Assembly (NCBI GenBank): GCA_030752605.1
Contig: JASMDX010000029.1
Location: 18,327-82,326, forward strand
Direction: 5' to 3'
DNA length: 64,000 bases
Source: GCA-2731375 sp002731375
GTDB taxonomy: Bacteria > Pseudomonadota > Alphaproteobacteria > GCA-2731375
This document shows, piece after piece, positions 45,151 to 52,976 of this stretch. The number at the start of each line of letters is the position of its first letter. Position 1 is the stretch's first letter. The notes under the pieces are model-generated. The model was given only the letters and a program-made list of their open reading frames with translations, ran no database searches and was not told the DNA's origin. A program made the translations under genes and the position numbers.

Positions 45151-46653
45151 CTAGGCGCCCTGCAGGCGCACGAAGTTTCGTTCTTCAAGATTTATGCCGA
45201 ATAGCGTGCCGCCGTCACCGCCCTGTTCGGGCAGATAGACAGCATCGGTATCGCGGATGCCGAGATAGGATTTGATCGAGCGCGCCGCCTTGCGGCCCGC
45301 GCCCATAGCCAGGATTACCGTGGCGGCGCCGGTGACGATATCGCCGCCCGCATAGACCCCCGCCATTGAGGTAGCGAGATTCTCATCGGTGTCGAGATAG
45401 CCCCATTGGTTTAGCTTGAGCTTGCTGGTCTGGCCGATGATTGGGTTCGGGTTGGTGCCGATGGCATAGACCACCATGTCGGCCTCGAACTCGTATTCGC
45501 TGCCTTCGATCGGCACCGGCCGGCGGCGTCCGGAATCATCGGGCTCACCCAGTTCCATTTCCAGACAGCGCATGCCGCGGACGTTGCCCTCGCCGTCGTC
45601 AAGAATTTCGACCGGCGTGGTCAGCCAGCGGAAATCAATGCCTTCCTCCTTGGCGTGGTGGATTTCCTCCTCCCGCGCCGGGCTTTCCGCTTCCGTGCGG
45701 CGGTAGATGCAGTAGACCGTTTCGGCACCCAGCCGCCTGGCGACACGCATGGCATCCATCGCGGTATTGCCGGAACCGATTATGGCGACCTTCTTGCCCA
45801 GATGCAGGGGCGTGTCATAGTTCGGAAAATCACCGGCGCCCATTAGGTTGGTCCGCGTCAGCAATTCATTGGCTGAGAGCACACCATTGAGCGATTCACC
45901 GGGTATGCCCATGAATTTAGGCGATCCGGCCCCGGTGCCGATGAACACCGCGTCATAGCCCATTTCGTCGATCATCTGTTCGATCGTGAACAGGCGCCCG
46001 ACCAGGGTGTTGCATTCGATCTTCACGCCCAGCTTGGTGATATTGCCCATCTCGACGTCGATCACTTGGTTCGGCAGGCGGAATTCGGGAATACCGTAAC
46101 GCAACACGCCGCCAGCCTTGTGCAAGGCTTCATAAACCGTGACGTCGCAGCCCGCCTTGGCCAAATCGGCAGCGCAGGCGATGCCGGCGGGACCCGAGCC
46201 AACGATGCCGACCTTAAAGCCATTCGGTTCGTGATAGGGCTGGCTGTTCCAGCCCTGCTCAATCGCCATATCGCCAAGCCACCGTTCCAGGCGGCCGATC
46301 GCCACCGGCTCCAAGGTATCGCCAACCGGGCAGACCGCCTCGCACTGATCTTCCTGGGGACACACGCGGCCGCAGATCGCCGGCAGCAGATTGGCGTCGC
46401 TTAAGGTTTCATAGGCGGCGTGAAACTCTCCATCGATGATCTGCTCGATGAAGCCGGGAATGTTGATGGCGACCGGACAAGCCTTGACACAGGCCGGCTC
46501 CGGGCAGAGCAGACAGCGTTCGCACTCGTTAAGGGCATGCCCCTGAAGGTAACCCAGCGCTACCTCGGCGAAATTCTGCACCCGGTCCTCAGGCGTCTGC
46601 ACCGGTATCGCGGTGCGTTCTTGGGGAATGGTGCGAATTGTTTTTTTGGCCAT
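45151..46653 (-). CDS. NfnB/GltD-like NAD(P)-dependent flavoprotein with N-terminal iron-sulfur clusters
   Basis: A 500-residue flavoprotein. The N-terminal cluster domain has CERCLLCPEPACVKACP with Cys44, 47, 50, 55 and 59, then a second group in CGRVCPQEDQCEAVCPVG near residue 100. FAD binding follows (VGIVGSGPAGIACAADLAK) and then the NAD(P) motif VAIIGSGNTAMDAMRVARR. This is the glutamate synthase small-chain fold, also used by NfnB of NADH-dependent ferredoxin:NADP oxidoreductases. Its start at 46653 lies just after NfnA, and no GltB gene is present, so a role with NfnA and the OFOR subunits is more likely than glutamate synthesis. Confidence 0.87.
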   Translation of the reverse strand: MAKKTIRTIPQERTAIPVQTPEDRVQNFAEVALGYLQGHALNECERCLLCPEPACVKACPVAINIPGFIEQIIDGEFHAAYETLSDANLLPAICGRVCPQEDQCEAVCPVGDTLEPVAIGRLERWLGDMAIEQGWNSQPYHEPNGFKVGIVGSGPAGIACAADLAKAGCDVTVYEALHKAGGVLRYGIPEFRLPNQVIDVEMGNITKLGVKIECNTLVGRLFTIEQMIDEMGYDAVFIGTGAGSPKFMGIPGESLNGVLSANELLTRTNLMGAGDFPNYDTPLHLGKKVAIIGSGNTAMDAMRVARRLGAETVYCIYRRTEAESPAREEEIHHAKEEGIDFRWLTTPVEILDDGEGNVRGMRCLEMELGEPDDSGRRRPVPIEGSEYEFEADMVVYAIGTNPNPIIGQTSKLKLNQWGYLDTDENLATSMAGVYAGGDIVTGAATVILAMGAGRKAARSIKSYLGIRDTDAVYLPEQGGDGGTLFGINLEERNFVRLQGA

Positions 46654-46678
46654 GACAATATGATCCGTCCTATCAGGT

Positions 46679-47710
46679 CTAGTAGCCGTCGTTGTCCTTG
46701 ATGGTGCCCCAATGAACACCGATATCGCCGTGCACGGCGCGGCGCTGCGGTGCCGAAGCGTCGGCTTTGGATTTGAGCGCCGCCGGTTGGTCAGCTTCGC
46801 TGGCCCATCGCTCCATCGCTTCCGCTTCGTCGGCCTTGAAGCGGGTCAAGCGGTTCATGAGGTCGGAAAAATCGACCTCGTGGCCGTCAAAGTCTGGTCC
46901 GTCAACACAGGCGAATTTGGTTTCGTCGCCAACCAGCACCCGGCAGCCGCCGCACATGCCGGTGCCATCAACCATGATGGGGTTGAGGCTAACCGTGGTC
47001 TTGATGCCGTGCTCCCGCGTGGTCTCGGCGGCCGCCTTCATCATGATCGGCGGGCCGATGGCGATGACCTCGTCGATATCGGCATGTTTGGCCGCAGCGA
47101 TTTCAATACCGTCGGTGACAAGGCCCTTGATGCCGACCGAGCCATCATCGGAACAGATGATGAATTCATCGCAGACGCTTTCGAACTTGTCGCGCCAGAA
47201 CACCAGATCTTCATTGCGGAAACCGACCACACCGATGACGTAGGCGCCGTTCTGCTTGAAGGCGCGGGCCTGAGGGAAGACTGGGGCAACTCCGAGACCG
47301 CCGCCGACGCAGACCACCTTGCCGCCCTCGCTGATATGCGAGGGTTCGCCCAGCGGACCGACCATGGAATACAACGACGTACCGACCTGACAGAGCTGCT
47401 GCATTTCCCGGGTTGTCTTGCCGGCCGCCTGGATGACCAGGGTAATGCTGCCGCGTTCGGTATCGAAATCAGCGATCGTGAGGGGAATTCTCTCCCCACC
47501 CTCGCGGCAAATGACAATCACGAACTGACCCGGCCTGGCGGCTTTGGCCATCATCGGATGGCTGACTTCCAACAGATAAGTTACGTCGGAAAAATCCTCC
47601 CGCGCCAGGATCTCGAAGCTAGCGCCCTGCGGCGCGGCATTTCCCGCCGATCCCCCATCCCCATTCTTGCCACCACTATTTCCTCCGCAGTTCTTTGCTC
47701 TAGCCGTCAT
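46679..47710 (-). CDS. NfnA-like FAD/NAD(P)-binding and [2Fe-2S] subunit
   Basis: A protein of about 343 residues related to dihydroorotate dehydrogenase electron-transfer subunits and NfnA/SudA. The FAD site is PGQFVIVICREGGERIPLTI, the NAD(P) site is VVCVGGGLGVAPVFPQARAF, and the C-terminal cluster motif is MCGGCRVLVGDE with another cysteine in FACVDGP. The C-terminal ~60 residues are a variable extension. With the adjacent GltD-like protein this gives the two subunits of an NfnAB-type complex, which can bifurcate electrons. The start at 47710 is used because of a GGAGG site 11 bases upstream; a longer frame starts at 47740. It is the first gene of the left operon. Confidence 0.87.
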   Translation of the reverse strand: MTARAKNCGGNSGGKNGDGGSAGNAAPQGASFEILAREDFSDVTYLLEVSHPMMAKAARPGQFVIVICREGGERIPLTIADFDTERGSITLVIQAAGKTTREMQQLCQVGTSLYSMVGPLGEPSHISEGGKVVCVGGGLGVAPVFPQARAFKQNGAYVIGVVGFRNEDLVFWRDKFESVCDEFIICSDDGSVGIKGLVTDGIEIAAAKHADIDEVIAIGPPIMMKAAAETTREHGIKTTVSLNPIMVDGTGMCGGCRVLVGDETKFACVDGPDFDGHEVDFSDLMNRLTRFKADEAEAMERWASEADQPAALKSKADASAPQRRAVHGDIGVHWGTIKDNDGY

Positions 47711-47870
47711 AAGAACACGGTCCTCCGTTTTTGACTTCAACGTTCCTTGCTTGTCCGTTCTGTCGCTATGGAACAGCTACTTTTTCTATCAGGCAGAGGG
47801 CACCGCCCTGCAAGCGGCCCATTCCACCTAGCGTTACGGAAAAGAATGTTCGTGAAAATCATCGGGAGCA

Positions 47871-47884
47871 TTGATCTTGATCAA
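47871..47884 (-). promoter_or_regulatory. FNR/FixK-type operator of the left OFOR operon
   Basis: TTGAT-CTTG-ATCAA is a perfect match to the FNR-type dyad TTGAT-N4-ATCAA. On the minus strand, CATTCT (47848-47843) is a possible -10 placed so that transcription would begin near 47836, 41-42 bases from the dyad centre, as in class II FNR promoters. The first gene of the operon starts at 47710. Confidence 0.65.
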
Positions 47885-47991
47885 CCGGTGTCTTGACCAA
47901 TGAGGCGTCGACATCCGCGTGCCTCGCGGTGAGCCGCTGACATTTCTATCCCTTGAGATCCGCATACATAAGTTGGGACGGCTTCCGGATT

Positions 47992-48014
47992 ATGATCAAT
48001 TTGATCATGCGCAA
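47992..48014. promoter_or_regulatory. Second dyad upstream of the left OFOR operon
   Basis: ATGATCAA at 47992-47999 and TTGATCAT at 48001-48008 form a perfect inverted repeat around one base. The right half is also part of TTGATCATGCGCAA (48001-48014), a weaker FNR/CRP-like half-site pair. It may be a second regulator site about 290 bases upstream of the first gene. Confidence 0.4.
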
Positions 48015-48067
48015 TGCTTTTCAGCATTTATGGTGGGTTTCTGGCGCCAAATGCTCGAATTGAACGG

Positions 48068-48292
48068 TTAGTTCAAAATCTCTTCCAAACGGTCGAGCAA
48101 TTCCCTATTTGGACAGAGGAAATATCTGCTCTCGACATTGAAATCACAGGTGTGGAATTTATCACACTGGCGGCATTCTTCAGCCGCGGCATGCATCTCT
48201 TCAGGCATCAGACGTATGCTGCGTTCGGGATCGATATCGAGATGCTCGAGCATGCGGCTTAATGGGTTTGGCATCATCGATCGCTGGGTCAT
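48068..48292 (-). CDS. Small four-cysteine protein, DUF6455-like
   Basis: A 74-residue soluble protein. It contains four cysteines, Cys40, Cys43, Cys49 and Cys60, in EECRQCDKFHTC and RYFLCPN, followed by ELLDRLEEI. This pattern fits DUF6455-type small proteins; the cysteines could bind a metal or cluster. The start at 48292 has an AAGGAA ribosome binding site; an open frame continues upstream to 48337. It is on the same strand as the left OFOR operon, about 360 bases upstream, with two dyads between, so it may be cotranscribed only by read-through. Its role is unknown. Confidence 0.6.
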   Translation of the reverse strand: MTQRSMMPNPLSRMLEHLDIDPERSIRLMPEEMHAAAEECRQCDKFHTCDFNVESRYFLCPNRELLDRLEEILN

Positions 48293-48468
48293 GATCTGGA
48301 TTCCTTCCAAGCGCGTGGACTGTAGCATCAAAATCATCTGGGCGCATTACAACAGGCCATTGACCTGGTTGATCAACGGTGGCGACCTAAGCGGCGGCGC
48401 TGGATTCCAACGGACGCTTTATAGCTGCGAATATCGAACGCCCGGCACAGATCGCTGCACTTCGTCCC

Positions 48469-48621
48469 ATGGCAGAAGGAACTCAACGCCGACTAGTAGC
48501 TATCGTTTCAGCTGATGTAGACGACTATTCGGGCCTCATGCACCGCGACGAAGATAGCTCCGCTATAAGCCTCCATTACTCCGCGCTCGGCCCTGGCGGC
48601 AGTGGGCCCGTCGGCGGGTAG
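48469..48621 (+). pseudogene. Truncated class III adenylate/guanylate cyclase (N-terminal fragment)
   Basis: From an ATG at 48469 about 30 codons read MAEGTQRRLVAIVSADVDDY then SGLMHRDEDSS, the standard opening of proteobacterial class III cyclases (RRLAAILAADVVGYSRLM). The sequence then loses similarity and stops at 48621, before any catalytic region. The break is near 48560, just before the 3' end of the oppositely oriented cupin gene (48576). It is a relic cut by rearrangement. Confidence 0.7.
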
Positions 48622-49409
48622 GCGCCGTCCGCGTCGTGATCTTCCTTGCCGGTCAGCGGCGGGTCGAAGACGGAGATGACGTGGACGTTGGTCAAGGCCT
48701 TGAGGTGGTGAGGGTCGTCGGGGCCGACCAGATAGAGCCCGCCAGGACCCAAGAGATGGGCCTCGCCGGTGGCCTTGTCGGTGACTTCCAGGCTACCCTC
48801 AAGGACCAGATTTCCTTCCCAGTGGTTCTTGTACCAAAGGTCGGTTTCGACGCCTTCCTTGACCTTCACCGAATGGAGGGAGAAACCCAGCTGATCGGCT
48901 GCGGTCAGATAGCGCTGCGAGATCGCCCGGCCGCCATTTACACTCACCTCCAAGCCGGCCTTGCGGACATCTTCCAGGGTAGTGACAGTCATGCGGCCTT
49001 GGCGTGGCGGCAGGTCGCCGCTGGCTGGATAGGCATGATCCTCGTCATGGGTCTCCTGACCGATGATCGGTGGGCTGAAGACGGAGATCATGCGCATGTC
49101 GCAGTCCACCTCGCGGATGATGCGGTGCTTGTCCAGCGGACCAACGCAATAAAGCACGCCCGGCTCCAAGGGCCAGCGCTGTCCAGAGTTGCAGTCTTCG
49201 AGGGTGGCCATGCCGGAGCGCACGTAATTGGCTTCCCAGTGATTCTTGTACCACAGTGTCGAGGCGCCGGCCTTGCTGCCGCGCGCCTCGGAAATAGAAA
49301 AATTGAGGCCGTCAGCCTTGGTCAGCAGACGCACCGCCGTCGCCTTGCCGTGCGCGATGGATATGACCCGTCCTTCCGCCTCGATCTGCCCGATTGTTCG
49401 TATCAGCAT
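48576..49409 (-). CDS. Tandem ectoine synthase (EctC)-like double cupin
   Basis: A 277-residue protein made of two similar ~130-residue cupin units, each like EctC. Unit 1 has LWYKNHWEANYV and PGVLYCVGPLDKHRI; unit 2 has LWYKNHWEGNLV and GGLYLVGPDDPHH. By alignment with EctC, whose iron ligands are Glu57, Tyr85 and His93, the equivalents are Glu59, Tyr87, His95 and Glu198, Tyr226, His234, with the same spacing in each unit. Normal EctC is a single ~130-residue unit. No ectA or ectB lies nearby, so ectoine synthesis is not supported. A strong GGGGAAGGGG ribosome binding site precedes the start. Confidence 0.85.
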   Translation of the reverse strand: MLIRTIGQIEAEGRVISIAHGKATAVRLLTKADGLNFSISEARGSKAGASTLWYKNHWEANYVRSGMATLEDCNSGQRWPLEPGVLYCVGPLDKHRIIREVDCDMRMISVFSPPIIGQETHDEDHAYPASGDLPPRQGRMTVTTLEDVRKAGLEVSVNGGRAISQRYLTAADQLGFSLHSVKVKEGVETDLWYKNHWEGNLVLEGSLEVTDKATGEAHLLGPGGLYLVGPDDPHHLKALTNVHVISVFDPPLTGKEDHDADGAYPPTGPLPPGPSAE

Positions 49410-50011
49410 GACGACCCCTTCCCCTATCGAAACTTACTGACCGGACAGTCATACAGGTCCGGTAATCTTGCAAGCCGCAACTATGCCGCCATTCTTTCAA
49501 GCAGTGGGTCCAAACCGAAGCTCGCTGTCTTGATCATATGCTTTTTGCCAGCGATCTCGATAGCGCCGCCGCCTTCGGGAGCCAGTGCGTGCTAAATAGC
49601 GCCTTGCAAGGCCGGACAGCCTGCCTTCGCGTTTCCCATTCGCGCAAATGTTGCCGCAAACCTCCGTTCGGCCGACCTGCCCGATACAAGGACAATTCTC
49701 GATTGCCTAGATGCCACCGCATCACATCAATAATGCCACCGGATATGGCAATAAAGGTCTGAATCGGCCATCCGTGAAGGTCGCTGACTTTTCGGGTAAG
49801 CTCGATGACGGAGTATCAGCGGAAATCCTGTTCAGGGGCGCTGTCCGATCATGTGTGCCAGGAGCGCCATTTTAGTATTTTCTAATACATTGCGCCTGGA
49901 TGCCGGCGGGTGGGAGCAATCCATAGCAATAGCCGCAAAAATGCAGTCCTGCAAACGGCACGCATGGATACCAAGGCATGACCGGATGGGCGGTCCGTGG
50001 AAATCGGCTCT
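49410..50011. other. Intergenic region between the cupin gene and the right OFOR operon
   Basis: About 600 bases without a supported gene. Short frames on both strands (for example 49534-49725 on -) show no recognised family. It must contain the promoter of the minus-strand cupin gene and, at its right end, the FNR-type dyad of the right OFOR operon. Confidence 0.5.
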
Positions 50012-50051
50012 TTGACTTGGATCAACGCGCGCCGCCTTATGCCTGCTAGCC
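50012..50051 (+). promoter_or_regulatory. FNR/FixK-type promoter of the right OFOR operon
   Basis: TTGAC-TTGG-ATCAA at 50012-50025 matches the FNR/DNR-type dyad TTGAY-N4-RTCAA. A possible -10 (TAGCCT, 50046-50051) would start transcription near 50060, about 41.5 bases from the dyad centre, the class II FNR geometry. The first gene starts at 50087, about 60 bases after the dyad. Confidence 0.6.
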
Positions 50052-50086
50052 TCTTAGTGGTGCCCAGTTGATGGAGAAGGATGCGA

Positions 50087-50674
50087 ATGTTCCAAATTCG
50101 TATACACGGTCGGGGCGGTCAGGGCGTTGTTACGGCAGCGGAAATGCTGTCTATCGCCGCCTTCAAGGAAGGACGGCACGCCCAGGCCTTTCCCAGCTTC
50201 GGCTCGGAGCGGATGGGCGCACCGGTGGTATCATTCTGCCGAATTGATGACAGGGAAATTCGCCTGCGCGAACCGGTCCAGGAGCCGGACGCCCTGATTA
50301 TTCAGGACCCAACATTGCTGCATTCCATCGATGTCTTCAACGGGCTCGACCCAACCGGTTACATCCTGATCAATTCGCGGCGCGGTTTTGAGGAATTGGG
50401 CATCGCTGAATTCGCCGCCAAACTCCCGGCCCATCAGGTCTGCGCTTTAGGCGCCACCGATATGGCCATGAAATATGTTGGTCGTCCTTTGCCTAACGCC
50501 GCCCTATTAGGTGGGTTCGCCGCCATTTCAGGCGAATTGCATATCGATTCCGTGGCCGATGCCATCATGGAAAAATTTCCAGGCACGGTCGGCAAGGCCA
50601 ACGCCGCGGCAGCACGGCAGGCATTTTTAGAGGTCGCGCAACACCAGCCCGAGAAGAGAACCGCTGCATGTTGA
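50087..50674 (+). CDS. 2-oxoacid:acceptor oxidoreductase gamma subunit (PorC/PorG-like)
   Basis: A 195-residue gamma subunit, here a separate gene unlike the fused left system. It begins MFQIRIHGRGGQGVVTAAEM, the classic gamma start with its glycine-rich CoA/TPP-side loop, then AFPSFGSERMGAPVVSFCRI. The start at 50087 is chosen because GAAGG lies six bases upstream; an in-frame ATG at 50081 is also possible. It overlaps the alpha gene by seven bases. With alpha and beta it forms a pyruvate- or ketoisovalerate-type OFOR. It is the first gene of the right operon, just after an FNR-type dyad. Confidence 0.9.
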   Translation: MFQIRIHGRGGQGVVTAAEMLSIAAFKEGRHAQAFPSFGSERMGAPVVSFCRIDDREIRLREPVQEPDALIIQDPTLLHSIDVFNGLDPTGYILINSRRGFEELGIAEFAAKLPAHQVCALGATDMAMKYVGRPLPNAALLGGFAAISGELHIDSVADAIMEKFPGTVGKANAAAARQAFLEVAQHQPEKRTAAC

Positions 50675-51924
50675 AACAGCTGGAAGGCTCGCAAGCCGTC
50701 GCGGAAACCGTGGCTTCTTGCCGGCCGGAAGTGGTCTGCGCCTATCCGATCACGCCGCAGACGCATATCGTCGAAGGCGTCGGCGCCTTGGTCAAGACTG
50801 GCAGCCTGAAGAATTGTGAATACATCAACGTGGAAAGCGAGTTCGCCGCGCTGAGCGTGGCGATCGGCGCCTCGGCTGCCGGCGCGCGCGCCTATACCGC
50901 GACCGCCAGCCAGGGACTGCTTTTCATGGCCGAGGCTGTCTACAACGCTGCCGGGCTAGGCCTGCCCATCGTCATGACCATCGGCAACCGTGCCATCGGT
51001 GCACCGATCAATATATGGAACGACCATACTGATTCCATGTCGATGAAGGACTCAGGCTGGATCCAACTGTTCGCCGAGACCAACCAAGAAGCCGTCGACC
51101 TGCACATCCAGGCTTTTCGCCTGGCCGAGGAATTGAGCTGCCCGGTGATGGTCTGCATGGACGGGTTCATTCTAACCCACGCCTATGAGCGCATTGACGT
51201 GCCTGCCCAGGAGGAGGTCGATGCATTCCTGCCGCCGTTCGAGCCCGTTCAGGTGCTCGATCCGGTCGAGCCCTATTCCATCGGTGCCATGGTCGGACCG
51301 GATGCTTTCGCCGAGGTGCGCTATCTGGCGCATGACAAGCAGTTGCAGGCATTGCGCCTGATCCCGGAAATTGCCGAGGTGTTCAAGGATGTATTCGGAC
51401 GCGAGACCGGCGGTTTGCTTCATCCCTACCGCACCGAGGGCGCCGAAACCATGGTCGTGGCGCTCAGTTCGGTCAATGGCACCATCAAGGAAGTTATCGA
51501 CCAGATGCGGTTCGACGGCGTGGCGATCGGTTCGATCAGTATCTGTTCCTTCCGGCCATTCCCTTTGCAGGCCCTAGCCACCACACTGTCTGGCGCGAAA
51601 CGTGTCGTGGTCATTGAAAAGAGCCTGGCGCCGGGCCTTGGCGGCATGGTTGCTTCTGACGTCCGCATGGCACTCGCGCATGAAGCCACGCCCGTCTACA
51701 CGGTAATTGCCGGGCTGGGTGGCCGGCCGATCACCATGGCTTCGCTCATGGAAGTGTTTGAGGCGGCCACCGAGGATCGGTTGCCGGACATGCAGTTCCT
51801 AGACCTCGATTACGCGGCTGTTGAGCATGAAATCGCGCGCGCTCGAGCAACCCGAAGATCCGGCCCAACCGCCGAAAACGTTTTGCGCCGACTCGGGCCC
51901 CAGCGCCCGGCGGCGAAAACCTGA
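50668..51924 (+). CDS. 2-oxoacid:ferredoxin oxidoreductase alpha subunit (PorA-like)
   Basis: A 418-residue alpha subunit. It begins EGSQAVAETVASCRPEVVCA followed by the conserved YPITPQT at residues 26-32, and has NVESEFAALSVAIGASAAG, then TATASQGLLFMAE and GRPITMASL in the C-terminal domain. These match PorA/VorA-type alpha subunits rather than the KorA fusion. It binds the 2-oxoacid and CoA side of the active site with the beta subunit. Overlaps with the gamma gene and an 11-base gap to beta suggest coupled expression. Substrate: pyruvate or branched 2-oxoacids, not distinguishable here. Confidence 0.92.
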   Translation: MLKQLEGSQAVAETVASCRPEVVCAYPITPQTHIVEGVGALVKTGSLKNCEYINVESEFAALSVAIGASAAGARAYTATASQGLLFMAEAVYNAAGLGLPIVMTIGNRAIGAPINIWNDHTDSMSMKDSGWIQLFAETNQEAVDLHIQAFRLAEELSCPVMVCMDGFILTHAYERIDVPAQEEVDAFLPPFEPVQVLDPVEPYSIGAMVGPDAFAEVRYLAHDKQLQALRLIPEIAEVFKDVFGRETGGLLHPYRTEGAETMVVALSSVNGTIKEVIDQMRFDGVAIGSISICSFRPFPLQALATTLSGAKRVVVIEKSLAPGLGGMVASDVRMALAHEATPVYTVIAGLGGRPITMASLMEVFEAATEDRLPDMQFLDLDYAAVEHEIARARATRRSGPTAENVLRRLGPQRPAAKT

Positions 51925-51935
51925 GAGATGCGAGC

Positions 51936-52976
51936 ATGACCGAACCCACCACGCACCAACGGATAAGGTTCTACCAGACCGGCACCCATACCGTTGGCAA
52001 CCGCCTGCTTGACGAGACCAAGCGCACCGTACAGGCAAGCATGGCGCGCGCCAACAGCATCACCTCTGGGCACCGCGCCTGCCAAGGTTGCGGTGAGGCG
52101 CTGGGCGCCCGCTATGCCCTGGATTCGGTCATGCGTGCCACCGAAGGGCAAATGGTCGCCGTCAACGCCACCGGCTGTTTGGAGGTCTTCACCACGCCCT
52201 ACCCGGAAACATCGTGGCAAATCCCCTGGCTGCATTCGCTGTTCGGCAATGCTCCGGCCGTGGCGACAGGCGTGGCTGCGGCATTGCGCGTCAAAGGCAA
52301 GGGCCATGTGCGTGTGGTCGCTCAAGGCGGTGACGGCGGCACCGCGGATATTGGATTCGGCTGCCTGTCGGGGATGTTCGAACGCAACGATGACGTTCTT
52401 TATATCTGCTACGATAACGAGGGTTACATGAACACTGGTGTGCAGCGCTCCAGTGCAACGCCACCGACGGCACGCACGTCGACCACACCGGCACTTGGCG
52501 ATGACCCCGGCAATGTTTTCGGCACCGGCAAGAATTTACCTTTGATTGCCCTGGCCCACAACATACCCTACGTGGCGACCGCTAGCGTCGCCGATCTGCA
52601 CGATTTGGAAGCCAAGGTGGCCAAGGCCATGGGCTTTCGGGGCGCGCGCTATATCCACATCATGGTACCTTGTCCATTGGGCTGGGGCTCGGCCTCGGAT
52701 GCCACTATCAGGATTGCCCGGTTGGCGGTCGAATCCGGTTTTTTTCCGCTGTTCGAAGCGGAATATGGCGAAATCACCGCCGCCAACAAGATCCGCCGCC
52801 AGGTGCCGGTTAGCGAATATTTGAAATTGCAAAGGCGCTTCGCGCATCTGTTCAAGAGGGGCCCGGACGGAGAAGAAGATAGGAAAGGCCTGGACCGCCT
52901 GCAACAAATGGCCGATGCCAACATCGCTCGTTTCAACCTGCTCAGCGACGGCGCAGCGCAAGGAACCTCTCCATGA
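51936..52976 (+). CDS. 2-oxoacid:ferredoxin oxidoreductase beta subunit (PorB-like, TPP-binding)
   Basis: A 346-residue TPP subunit. Cluster ligands are Cys49 and Cys52 (CQGCGEALG), Cys81 in NATGCLEVF and Cys246 in IMVPCPLGW. The TPP motif is GDGGTADIG (from residue 132) with Asn161 in YDNEGYMNTGVQ, the family's pyrophosphate/metal site. The arrangement is of the PorB type and unlike KorB in the left operon. Together with the alpha and gamma genes it completes the second OFOR. Its stop overlaps the start of the flavoprotein gene by four bases (ATGA), implying tight coupling. Confidence 0.92.
   Translation: MTEPTTHQRIRFYQTGTHTVGNRLLDETKRTVQASMARANSITSGHRACQGCGEALGARYALDSVMRATEGQMVAVNATGCLEVFTTPYPETSWQIPWLHSLFGNAPAVATGVAAALRVKGKGHVRVVAQGGDGGTADIGFGCLSGMFERNDDVLYICYDNEGYMNTGVQRSSATPPTARTSTTPALGDDPGNVFGTGKNLPLIALAHNIPYVATASVADLHDLEAKVAKAMGFRGARYIHIMVPCPLGWGSASDATIRIARLAVESGFFPLFEAEYGEITAANKIRRQVPVSEYLKLQRRFAHLFKRGPDGEEDRKGLDRLQQMADANIARFNLLSDGAAQGTSP

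Noticed and set aside
45151..46653. Glutamate synthase small chain (GltD) for ammonia assimilation
   Set aside because: No gltB is nearby and the gene sits between NfnA-like and KorA genes, so an electron-transfer role is more likely.
46712..47734. 340-codon + strand frame opposite the NfnA-like gene
   Set aside because: Antisense shadow in a GC-rich gene; histidine/arginine/valine-rich and without family features.
48138..48515. 125-codon + strand frame covering the start of the cyclase fragment
   Set aside because: It is in another frame than the cyclase similarity and antisense to the four-cysteine protein gene.
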